Source: Archangiaceae bacterium
GTDB lineage: Bacteria > Myxococcota > Myxococcia > Myxococcales > Myxococcaceae
Length of the DNA stretch: 41,361 nt
Direction of reading: 5' to 3'
Assembly: GCA_016879935.1 (NCBI GenBank)
Contig: JAACJQ010000352.1
Span: 1-41,361 of the forward strand
Below the pieces are notes generated by a model that did not search any database, had not been told where the DNA came from, and worked only from the letters and a program-made list of their open reading frames with translations. This document shows, piece after piece, positions 1 through 7,239 of this stretch; within the stretch, counting starts at the first letter, position 1, and each line of letters begins with the position of its first letter. Both the position numbers and the translations under genes were made by a program.

Positions 1-2192
1 AGCTCGTAGATGGTCGGCGCACGGAACGCGCGGCCCACCACGAGCTTCGTCAGCCCCGACTCGTACAGCCTGGCCACGACCGCGCCACGCGGCGACAGCG
101 CGAACTCACCGACGTCGTTGTACTTGTCGACACGAACGCCGGCCTGCAGGAAGAGCCGGTTGTTCCACAGCTGCCACTCGTCGAGCAGCGTCGCCGAGAA
201 GACCGTGCGCGTCTTGTTGTCCTGCATCGGCACACCGACCGGCTGCTGGTAGGCGAGCTGCAGCTGCCCTTCGACGCCGAGCGTGAGCCGGTTGCCCTCG
301 AAGAGGAAGAGGCCGCCGCGCACTTCGCCCGAGAACCAGTCGCCGCCGCCCGTGTCGGTGTTGCGCACGCGCTCACCGTTGCCGTCGAGCGAGGCGTACC
401 AGCCGCGGTAGCGGGAGGCGTCGTAGGCGGCGCGCGCCGTCAGCGTGAAGCGTGAGGCGAACTCCTTCTCGTAGCGAAGCTCGGTGTAGCCGCGCGCGTC
501 GGTGTACTCCGTGCCGGGCACGCCCAGCTGCGCTCCGAGCGGCGCGGTGGGAATCTGCTTCTTGCGCTGGTTCCACTTGGCGGTGAGCGACAGGCCCTTC
601 CAGCTCGCGCGCGTGTTCGCGCCGATGGAGCGCTCGTTGTCGAGGCCGCGAATCGTGCCCGCCTGCCCGAGGTCGGTGAGCTCGGCGCCCGACGAGGTGA
701 AGCCCGCCGCCGAGACGATGGCCTGCAGGTCGTCGTCTCCGAGAGAACCCGTCACGCGCGCCTTCACGCCGCCCATGCCGCCCGCGCCCACGACGCCTTC
801 GACGTTGCGGTTGGTGATGCGTTGGCGCGGCACCACGTTGATGACGCCGAAGAAGGCGCCGGTGCCGAAGAGCAGCGACGCTGGGCCTCGCACGACTTCG
901 ATGCGCTCCACTTCGGTGAGGTCGACGTCGAAGTCGCGCGCCGAGAAGCCCTGGCCGGCCCACACGTCGTTGATGGGGTGGCCGTCCCAGAGGATGAGGA
1001 TGCGCGCGTTCAAGTCGCCCGGCGGTGAGAAGCCGCGAATGCCGAAGTACGTGTAGATGCGATCGTCGGTGAAGAAGAGGCCACGCACCGCGCGCAGCGC
1101 TTCGGGCAGCGTCTGGTAGCCGAAGGCCTGAATCTCTTCGCGCGTGATGACGGTGATCGACGCGGGCGCCTGGTCGACCGACAGCAGCTGCTTGCTGGCG
1201 GCGGTGACCTTGGGCGGGGCGTAGCGAAGGTCGGCGGTGACGCGCAGCTCCTGGTCAGCCACCACCTCGACCGTCTCCACCAGCGGCGACACGTCACTGC
1301 TCGTCACCTCGAGCGTGTGTTTGCCCTCGCTCAGGTTCAGCACCACCGGCGTGAAGCCCGAGTCTTTGCCATCGACGCGCACCACCGCGGAGTCGCGGTT
1401 CGCCGTGACGATGACCTTGCCCGTCGGCTTGGGCTTCTCGGGCAGCGTCACCTTCGCCGTCACCGTCTGGTCGGCCTTCACGTCGACGAGCACCTGCTGG
1501 GCGAGGTGACCCGGCGCCTGCACCACGAACAAGCGCTGCCCCGGCGTGAGCTCGAGCTTCGCGGGCAGCGTGCCCAGCGACGGCCCATCGTTCGTCTCGC
1601 GAATCACCGCGCCCGCGGGCGTGCCCGTCAGCTCGACCGTTCCGACGATGCGGGTCAGCTCGACCGTCACCTTCGCTTCGCGCCCCTTCGTCGTCGTCAC
1701 CTTCGCCTGCCCGGGCCGAAACCCCTCGGCCTTCACGAGCACCACGTGCGCGCCTGGCTTCACCGCGACCGTCTGTGGCGTCTTGCCTCGGCTGCCGAGA
1801 TCTTCGCGATCGACGAACAGCTCTCCTTCGGTCGGGCTCGCGGTCACCGTCACCAACGCGACCTGTGGGGCCAGCCGGGCCAGCGCGGCCTTCACGTCTT
1901 TCTTGTCGTCGTTCGGCAACGTCGGGTCGACCGAGAGATCGTGCCAGTAGCGGTACGCCTCGTCGGGGCGGTCGAGCGCCTCGAAGCAGCGCGCGATGTT
2001 GAAGAGCACGTTGCGGTTGGGCACCAGCCGGTACGAGAGGAAGTAGTTCGACAGCGCCCCTTCGTAGTCGCGCTTCGTGTACGCCTGAACGCCGCGAGAG
2101 AACGCGATGTCGGCCTCGTCAGCGGTGTTGTCAGCATGGGAGACGGCGCCCACCATCACCAGCATCAGCACGAGTGATCGCACGCGGGCCAC
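1..2192 (-). CDS. TonB-dependent outer-membrane receptor with N-terminal TPR and PEGA repeats (3' end beyond window)
   Basis: Read directly from the minus strand, since the frame has no stop before the left edge; about 730 residues are visible. A GTG start at 2192 has AGAGG five bases upstream and gives a signal peptide ending near GAVSHA (residue 20). A GTG at 2183 is an alternative start. Residues ~25-110 look TPR-like (GALSNYFLSYRLVPN, LFNIARCFEALDRPDEA). Three PEGA-type repeats follow (~112-180, ~182-250, ~258-322), each with the usual VxVDG/GxTP/GxHxL pattern. The plug domain (~330-460) has SITVITREEI, RILILWDGHPIND and RIEVVRGPASLLFGTGA. Barrel sequence then continues, with GRAFRAPTIYEL near the edge. 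TonB receptors import siderophores, cobalamin or other ligands; the substrate cannot be told here. It diverges from the cytochrome operon and shares its upstream region. The TPR-PEGA extension before the plug is unusual compared with ordinary TonB receptors. Confidence 0.9.
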   Translation of the reverse strand, partial: MARVRSLVLMLVMVGAVSHADNTADEADIAFSRGVQAYTKRDYEGALSNYFLSYRLVPNRNVLFNIARCFEALDRPDEAYRYWHDLSVDPTLPNDDKKDVKAALARLAPQVALVTVTASPTEGELFVDREDLGSRGKTPQTVAVKPGAHVVLVKAEGFRPGQAKVTTTKGREAKVTVELTRIVGTVELTGTPAGAVIRETNDGPSLGTLPAKLELTPGQRLFVVQAPGHLAQQVLVDVKADQTVTAKVTLPEKPKPTGKVIVTANRDSAVVRVDGKDSGFTPVVLNLSEGKHTLEVTSSDVSPLVETVEVVADQELRVTADLRYAPPKVTAASKQLLSVDQAPASITVITREEIQAFGYQTLPEALRAVRGLFFTDDRIYTYFGIRGFSPPGDLNARILILWDGHPINDVWAGQGFSARDFDVDLTEVERIEVVRGPASLLFGTGAFFGVINVVPRQRITNRNVEGVVGAGGMGGVKARVTGSLGDDDLQAIVSAAGFTSSGAELTDLGQAGTIRGLDNERSIGANTRASWKGLSLTAKWNQRKKQIPTAPLGAQLGVPGTEYTDARGYTELRYEKEFASRFTLTARAAYDASRYRGWYASLDGNGERVRNTDTGGGDWFSGEVRGGLFLFEGNRLTLGVEGQLQLAYQQPVGVPMQDNKTRTVFSATLLDEWQLWNNRLFLQAGVRVDKYNDVGEFALSPRGAVVARLYESGLTKLVVGRAFRAPTIYE

Positions 2193-2330
2193 ACTAGCCT
2201 CTGAGCCATTCGTCTCAACTTCCAAGAAGATTCGCGGGACTGCACCCGTGGCCGTTTGGGTGTCGGCTGGGTCTGACACCGTCATTCCGCTGCCACGCAA
2301 CTCATTGATGCCGGTCAATCAACCTCGAAC
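2193..2330. promoter_or_regulatory. Divergent promoter region between TonB receptor and cytochrome operon
   Basis: This 138-bp gap must hold the promoters of both divergent units if the right-hand start is at 2331; it is longer if the start is at 2376. It contains an imperfect inverted repeat (GTGTCGG at 2260-2266, CTGACAC at 2273-2279) and the FNR-like dyad listed separately. I found no convincing -35/-10 pair for either direction. The base composition is visibly less GC-rich than the flanking genes, as expected of a regulatory region. Confidence 0.55.
2305..2318. promoter_or_regulatory. FNR/CRP-family-like operator
   Basis: The sequence TTGAT-GCCG-GTCAA matches the FNR consensus TTGAT-N4-ATCAA at nine of ten specified positions and is itself palindromic at TTGA-N6-TCAA. 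Its centre is 64 bp before the ATG at 2376 and about 119 bp before the receptor start. FNR-type regulators respond to oxygen or redox state, which would fit an operon for alternative electron acceptors. The match is seen in the sequence; the regulator and its effect are inferred. A different CRP/FNR-superfamily member could equally use this site. Confidence 0.5.
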
Positions 2331-2375
2331 GTGATGCTCGCGCTGGCTTCCATCACTCCCGTACTGTCGGCCGTC

Positions 2376-4586
2376 ATGCTGCTGGACGGTTTGATTCTCG
2401 CGGCCCTCGTCGCGATCGGCGTGGGCATCGGCTGGTTCATGGTTCGCCGGCGCACCAAGCGAGAGGCCGCCGACACCGCAGCGCTCGCGACGGCGGTGAA
2501 AGAAGGCCGCGCGGAGCCGATGACGCTTCACCCCATCATCGACCCCGACCGCTGCATCGGCAGCTTGTCGTGCCTCTCGGTCTGCCCCGAAGGCGACATT
2601 CTCGGCGTCGTCGATGGCAAGGCTGCGCTGGTGAGCCCGAGTGCCTGCATCGGCCACGGCAAGTGCGCGCTCGAGTGCCCCGTCAACGCCATCACGCTGG
2701 TGTTCGGCTCCGAGAAGCGCGGCGTCGATCTGCCCGAGGTCGACGAGTTCTTCGAGACGAGCCGCAAGGGCCTGCACATCGTCGGTGAGCTCGGTGGCAT
2801 GGGCCTCATCAAGAACGCCATCACCCAGGGTCTGCAGGTCGCGCGGCACCTGGGGCCCAGGCTCAAAGACACGCCGAAAGACATCGCCGACGTCGTCGTC
2901 GTGGGCGCCGGCCCGTCGGGGCTCGCCACCGCGCTCGGCCTCAAGGAGCAGGGCCTCACCTTTCACGTGCTCGACCAGGAGACGATGGGCGGCACCATCG
3001 CGCACTACCCGCGGCAGAAGGTGGTGATGAGCGAGAAGGTCGACCTGCCGTTCTACGGAAAGTTCGGCGACTCGCTCATCTCGAAGGAGCAGCTGCTCGA
3101 GAGCTGGGAGAAGGCCGTTCAGAAGGGCGGCTTCAAGGTTCACACCGGCGTGAAGGTCGAGAGCATTCAGGGCGAAGACGGCAACTTCATCGTCAACACG
3201 ACGAAGGGCCCGGTGAAGAGCAAGAAGGTGGTGCTCGCCATCGGCCGCCGCGGCACCCCGCGAAAGCTCGGCGTTCCCGGTGAAGAGCTCGACAACAAGG
3301 TCACCTACCGCCTCATCGACCCGCAGCAGTACGAAGGCGCGCGGGTGCTGGTGGTGGGCGGTGGCGACGCCGCGCTCGAGGCTGCGATTCAGATCGCCGA
3401 CGAGACCGACGCCGAGGTCTCGCTCAGCTACCGCCAGCCCGAGTTCGGCAAGGCACGTGAAGCGAACAAGAAGCGCTTCAAGGAGCTCGTCGACCAGGGC
3501 CGCATCTTCGCGTTCATGGCCTCGCAGGTGAAAGCCGTGAAGGAGCGCTCGCTCACGCTCGAGTACGAGGGCAAGCAGCTCGACCTGCCCAACGACTTCG
3601 TCATCGCGTGCCTCGGCGGCGAGTTGCCGACGGAGTTCCTGAAGAAGTGCGGCGTGAGCCTCACGCGCCTGCACGGTGAAGCGCTCGGCGCGAAGGCCAA
3701 ACGTGGCAGCGCGCTCAAGGACGCCTCGGAGCAGAAGCACCGCCGCCTCTCGTTCGCGCTCTTCGTGCTCGGCGCCCTCATCGTCGCGTCGCTCTTCGTG
3801 GTGGGGCAGGACTACTACCGCATGCCGGTGGCCTCGCGGCTCAACCACCCGATGCACGCGTTCCTCAAGCCTGCAGGCCCCTGGGGCCACGGCGTCGGCA
3901 TCGTCGCGACCATCGTGATGATGTCGAACTTCGTCTACGCGATTCGCAAACGCTGGGAGCGCCTCAAGGGCTTCAGCACCATTCGCACCTGGCTCACCTT
4001 TCACCAGTTCGTCGGCTTCTTGAGCCCGCTCGTCATCGTCTTCCACGCCGCGTTCCAGACGAAGAACCAGCTCGCGACGCTGACCGCTGCGGCGATGACG
4101 GTGGTGGTCTTCACCGGCATCATCGGGCGCTTCCTCTACGCGCTGGTGCCCTCTGACGCGAAGTCGGACGAGTTCGACGCCGTGTCACGCCGGTGGAAGC
4201 AGCAGGGAGAACGGCTCGAGGGAGAGGTCGAGCGGCTCGAGCTGCCCGAGTCCGTTCGCGGCATGCTCGACATGGCCGAACACAAGCCACCCGAAGACTC
4301 GCTGCTCGCCTTCTTCGCGCATCTGCCGAAGCGCTGGGTGAACGACTACCTGCGGCTGCGGCAGGTCTGGCACCTGTTCCCCACGCCCGCCCACGGCCGC
4401 GAGTTTCGCAAAGACTTCTCGGCTCTGCGCCGCCTGCAGAGCCAGGTGGCGTTCTTCCGCTCGCTCAAGCGCGTGATGAGCGTGTGGCGCGTGTTCCACG
4501 TCGTGCTCGCGATTCTCCTGGTCATTCTCATCGCAGGGCACATCGGCGTGTCGCTGATGCTCGGCTACCGGTGGATTCTCAAGTGA
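2376..4586 (+). CDS. Membrane NAD(P)/FAD oxidoreductase fused to ferredoxin-like and di-heme cytochrome b domains
   Basis: With ATG 2376 the protein has 736 residues. GTG 2331 and ATG 2334 are in-frame alternatives but lie close to the FNR-like box; none has a clear ribosome site. Order of parts: an anchor helix (1-23) followed by RRR, placing the next part in the cytoplasm; a two-cluster Fe-S region with Cys 60/66/70 and 91/97/101; an FAD-binding GAGPSG (~177-182); an NAD(P)-binding GGGDAALEAA (~328-337); then several membrane helices. His543/His557 and His708/His722 form two H-x13-H pairs, the classic spacing for two b-hemes across a bilayer. There is no thioredoxin-reductase CxxC. Inferred role: taking electrons from NAD(P)H or ferredoxin and passing them to periplasmic cytochromes; the reverse direction is possible. 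The stop overlaps the next start (GTGA), so translation is probably coupled. Confidence 0.88.
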   Translation: MLLDGLILAALVAIGVGIGWFMVRRRTKREAADTAALATAVKEGRAEPMTLHPIIDPDRCIGSLSCLSVCPEGDILGVVDGKAALVSPSACIGHGKCALECPVNAITLVFGSEKRGVDLPEVDEFFETSRKGLHIVGELGGMGLIKNAITQGLQVARHLGPRLKDTPKDIADVVVVGAGPSGLATALGLKEQGLTFHVLDQETMGGTIAHYPRQKVVMSEKVDLPFYGKFGDSLISKEQLLESWEKAVQKGGFKVHTGVKVESIQGEDGNFIVNTTKGPVKSKKVVLAIGRRGTPRKLGVPGEELDNKVTYRLIDPQQYEGARVLVVGGGDAALEAAIQIADETDAEVSLSYRQPEFGKAREANKKRFKELVDQGRIFAFMASQVKAVKERSLTLEYEGKQLDLPNDFVIACLGGELPTEFLKKCGVSLTRLHGEALGAKAKRGSALKDASEQKHRRLSFALFVLGALIVASLFVVGQDYYRMPVASRLNHPMHAFLKPAGPWGHGVGIVATIVMMSNFVYAIRKRWERLKGFSTIRTWLTFHQFVGFLSPLVIVFHAAFQTKNQLATLTAAAMTVVVFTGIIGRFLYALVPSDAKSDEFDAVSRRWKQQGERLEGEVERLELPESVRGMLDMAEHKPPEDSLLAFFAHLPKRWVNDYLRLRQVWHLFPTPAHGREFRKDFSALRRLQSQVAFFRSLKRVMSVWRVFHVVLAILLVILIAGHIGVSLMLGYRWILK

Positions 4587-6361
4587 ACGTTCGCCGGGCC
4601 CTGCTGCTGTTCGTCGTCGTGGTCACGTCACCTGCGCGCGCAGACCTGTTCTCGCCAGGCGAGCTCGCGAAGGCGCATGGCAACCTCTCGGGTCTCGGCG
4701 CCTGCACCAAGTGCCACCCCGTCGGCGGGCAGCTCAGCCAGGAGGCGTGCCTCGACTGTCACACCGAGCTCGCGCCACGCATCGACAAGGGCGCCGGCTT
4801 TCACGGGCGCATCACCACCGACAAACGCGCCTGCGAGACCTGCCACCACGAACACCAGGGCGAGATCCACCAGCTCATCGAGTGGGGGCCGCAGGGCGAG
4901 AAGGGCTTCAACCACGCCAAGACGGGCTGGGCCCTCAAAGGCGCGCACGGGCCGGCGAAGTGCAATTCCTGCCATGTCTCGAAGTTCGTGCAGACGGCGA
5001 CCATTCGCACGTTGATGGAGAAGCGCCCCGAGACGCGGCTGGGCCTCTCGACCGTCTGCACCACCTGTCACTTCGACGAGCACCGCGGCCAGCAACAGGA
5101 AGACTGCGAATTCTGTCACGTCGAGAAGGCGTGGAAGCCGGCGCCCGGCTTCAATCACAACGACACCAAGTACCCGCTGCGCGGCAAACACGCGAAGGTG
5201 AAGTGCGCCGAGTGCCATCCCTCGGACAAGGACTCCGAGCCGCACGGCGCGCAGCTGCTGGGCCCGAAGTCAGAGACGTTCTTGCGCTTCGCGCCCATCG
5301 ACCACGCGAGCTGCCTCGACTGTCACAAAGACCCGCACGAAGGTCGCTTCGGCCTGCGCTGTCAGAGCTGTCACGTCACCGACGGGTGGAACGTGCTGCG
5401 CAACGTGAGCGGCGAGCGCGCGTTTCACGAGAAGACCGACTTCCCCCTGAAGGGCGCGCACCTCGACGTCGACTGCAAGACCTGCCACGGCCCGTTCCCC
5501 GGCATTCCGCCGAAGTTCAAGGGGCTCAAACACGAGAGCTGCGCAGACTGTCACCCCGATGGCCACGAAGGGCAGATGGCCCAGGTCGGCAAGCCCGCGC
5601 TCGATTGCAAGGAATGTCACACCGAGCAGGGCTTCACCCCCGTCATCTACGGCTTCGAGGCGCACGCGAAGACCCGCTACCCGCTCGAGGGCTCGCACCA
5701 GGCCGTCGCCTGCAACAGCTGCCACGAGAAGAACGAGGCGCTGAAGGCGAAGGTTCCGAAGGCCACGCTCGTCGACTTGAAGCGCCGCAGCCGGCAAGAG
5801 CTCTTCAGCTTCGCGGTGTTCGACTTCACGAAGCCCCTCGAGACCTGCGAGAGCTGTCACGCCGACCCGCACAAGGGCCAGTTCAAAGAGGTCGCGAAGG
5901 GCTGCGTCGCCTGCCACGACGTCACCAGCTTCCGGCACATCTCGTTCGACCACGACAAGAACTCCCGCTTCGCGCTCGAGGGCGCGCACGAGAAGGTGGC
6001 CTGCTCGAAGTGTCACACCGCAGCCGGCCCGAATCAGCCAGTTCGATACAAGCCGCTCGAGGTGACCTGCCGCTCGTGTCACGCCGACGAGCACGCCGGC
6101 CAGTTCGCCAAGGCCGGCCCGGTCGCGTGTGAGAAGTGTCACGGTGAGAAGGCCTTCAAGCCGTCGAAGTTCGAGCACAAACCGCCGTTCACCGAGTTCC
6201 TGCTCGACGGTGAGCACGCGAAGGCGAAGTGTGAGTCGTGTCACCGCAAGGTGCCGGTCGCCAATGGGGTCAGCACGGCACAGTACAAGCCGCTGCCCAC
6301 CACGTGTGAAGGCTGTCACGCCGACTACCACGAGGGCGCGTTCAAGGGGTTCGAGCCATGA
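4583..6361 (+). CDS. Periplasmic multiheme cytochrome c with 20 CxxCH motifs
   Basis: GTG 4583 overlaps the preceding TGA and gives a 592-residue protein with signal peptide MNVRRALLLFVVVVTSPARA. I count 20 CxxCH heme-binding motifs, so it should be a secreted c-type cytochrome carrying about 20 hemes. The sequence is modular. CxxCHxDxHxGxF units (CHADPHKGQF, CHADEHAGQF, CHKDPHEGRF) alternate with F-x-L-x-G-x-H-x-x-V-x-C-x-x-CH units (FPLKGAHLDVDCKTCH, FALEGAHEKVACSKCH). This suggests growth by duplication of a two- to three-heme module. No lipobox or membrane helix follows the signal peptide, so it is probably soluble in the periplasm. There it could bridge the inner-membrane di-heme b protein upstream and the outer-membrane complex downstream. 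The family resembles cytochrome c3-like proteins of deltaproteobacterial lineages. Confidence 0.93.
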   Translation: MNVRRALLLFVVVVTSPARADLFSPGELAKAHGNLSGLGACTKCHPVGGQLSQEACLDCHTELAPRIDKGAGFHGRITTDKRACETCHHEHQGEIHQLIEWGPQGEKGFNHAKTGWALKGAHGPAKCNSCHVSKFVQTATIRTLMEKRPETRLGLSTVCTTCHFDEHRGQQQEDCEFCHVEKAWKPAPGFNHNDTKYPLRGKHAKVKCAECHPSDKDSEPHGAQLLGPKSETFLRFAPIDHASCLDCHKDPHEGRFGLRCQSCHVTDGWNVLRNVSGERAFHEKTDFPLKGAHLDVDCKTCHGPFPGIPPKFKGLKHESCADCHPDGHEGQMAQVGKPALDCKECHTEQGFTPVIYGFEAHAKTRYPLEGSHQAVACNSCHEKNEALKAKVPKATLVDLKRRSRQELFSFAVFDFTKPLETCESCHADPHKGQFKEVAKGCVACHDVTSFRHISFDHDKNSRFALEGAHEKVACSKCHTAAGPNQPVRYKPLEVTCRSCHADEHAGQFAKAGPVACEKCHGEKAFKPSKFEHKPPFTEFLLDGEHAKAKCESCHRKVPVANGVSTAQYKPLPTTCEGCHADYHEGAFKGFEP

Positions 6362-7239
6362 TGCCGTTCGTCCTGGTGCTCCTCGCTGCCGCGCCTGACG
6401 CCGGCGTCTCGACGACGGCCGACGCCGGGCGCCCGTTCGTGCTGCCGTCGCTCAGCGCGATGATGGCGAAGAAGGGGCACGGTGGAGAGACGGCCTGCGC
6501 TTCGTGCCACGGCACCTCGGGGTGGACGGACGTTCGGTTCAATCATGACCGCACGGGCTTCCCGCTGACAGGGCAACACAAACACGCCGTCTGCAAGTCT
6601 TGCCATGTGCAGGATTTCAAGACCCCGCTGGTGCGCGCCTGTGCCGGGTGTCACCGCGACGTGCATGGTGGCGACCTGGGCTCGCGCTGCGACGGCTGTC
6701 ACGACACGGCCGACTGGAACTCGCGGCTCGATGCCGAAGCTCACCGGCGCAGCAACTTCCCGCTCTTCGGCGCCCACGCGAGCCTGCCCTGCGTCGAGTG
6801 TCACGCCGAGGCCAGGGAGCGCCGGTTCTCGCGCGCCACGGTCGACTGTGCCGGCTGTCACCTCGCCGACGCCGCCCGCACCCGTGGCCGCGCGGCTGAT
6901 CACCTCGTGCTGGGGTACGAGGTGCGTTCGTGTCGCGAGTGCCACGGCCCGCTGCGCTTCTCGCCGGCGTTGATGCCCGACCACGACCGCTGCTTCCCCA
7001 TCAACGGCGGCCCTCACGCGGGCATCGGCTGTCAGGCCTGCCACACGTCGCTCTCGGGAGCAGGTACGCCCGGCCTGTGTCGCACGGGCACCGCCGCCTG
7101 CGCCTCGTGCCACACGCACCAGTGCACCGGGCCCAACGGCACCACCACGACCGATCGCCAACACGCGAACGTCGTCGGCTACCAGTGCGACAGCCAACGC
7201 TGTTACCAGTGTCATCAACCCGCGGGAGCGCTGCCATGA
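6358..7239 (+). CDS. Decaheme c-type cytochrome
   Basis: ATG 6358 overlaps the previous TGA (ATGA); ATG 6361 is a second in-frame start. The 293-residue product begins with a short hydrophobic segment (PFVLVLLAAAPDAG) consistent with export. It has 10 CxxCH motifs. The first half repeats the module of the preceding gene (FPLTGQHKHAVCKSCH, CHRDVHGGDL, FPLFGAHASLPCVECH), so the two genes are probably paralogous. The C-terminal part departs from the module and ends CYQCHQPAGALP. Ten hemes and a position directly before the barrel gene match the periplasmic cytochrome that plugs into the porin in MtrA- or OmaB-type complexes. That assignment is by analogy of position and heme number, not by recognised homology to MtrA. 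Confidence 0.9.
   Translation: MMPFVLVLLAAAPDAGVSTTADAGRPFVLPSLSAMMAKKGHGGETACASCHGTSGWTDVRFNHDRTGFPLTGQHKHAVCKSCHVQDFKTPLVRACAGCHRDVHGGDLGSRCDGCHDTADWNSRLDAEAHRRSNFPLFGAHASLPCVECHAEARERRFSRATVDCAGCHLADAARTRGRAADHLVLGYEVRSCRECHGPLRFSPALMPDHDRCFPINGGPHAGIGCQACHTSLSGAGTPGLCRTGTAACASCHTHQCTGPNGTTTTDRQHANVVGYQCDSQRCYQCHQPAGALP

Noticed and set aside
2260-2279. Inverted repeat as a terminator
   Set aside because: The stem is short and imperfect, there is no T-run, and no gene ends nearby; the gap is divergent.
2319-4046. Long minus-strand open frame opposite the Fe-S/flavin gene
   Set aside because: The plus strand has clear cofactor motifs and the minus frame is a low-complexity Glu/Val/Arg/Leu shadow caused by high GC at third positions.
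2376-4586. Thioredoxin reductase
   Set aside because: The flavin domain resembles that family but there is no redox CxxC, and Fe-S and cytochrome b parts are fused to it.
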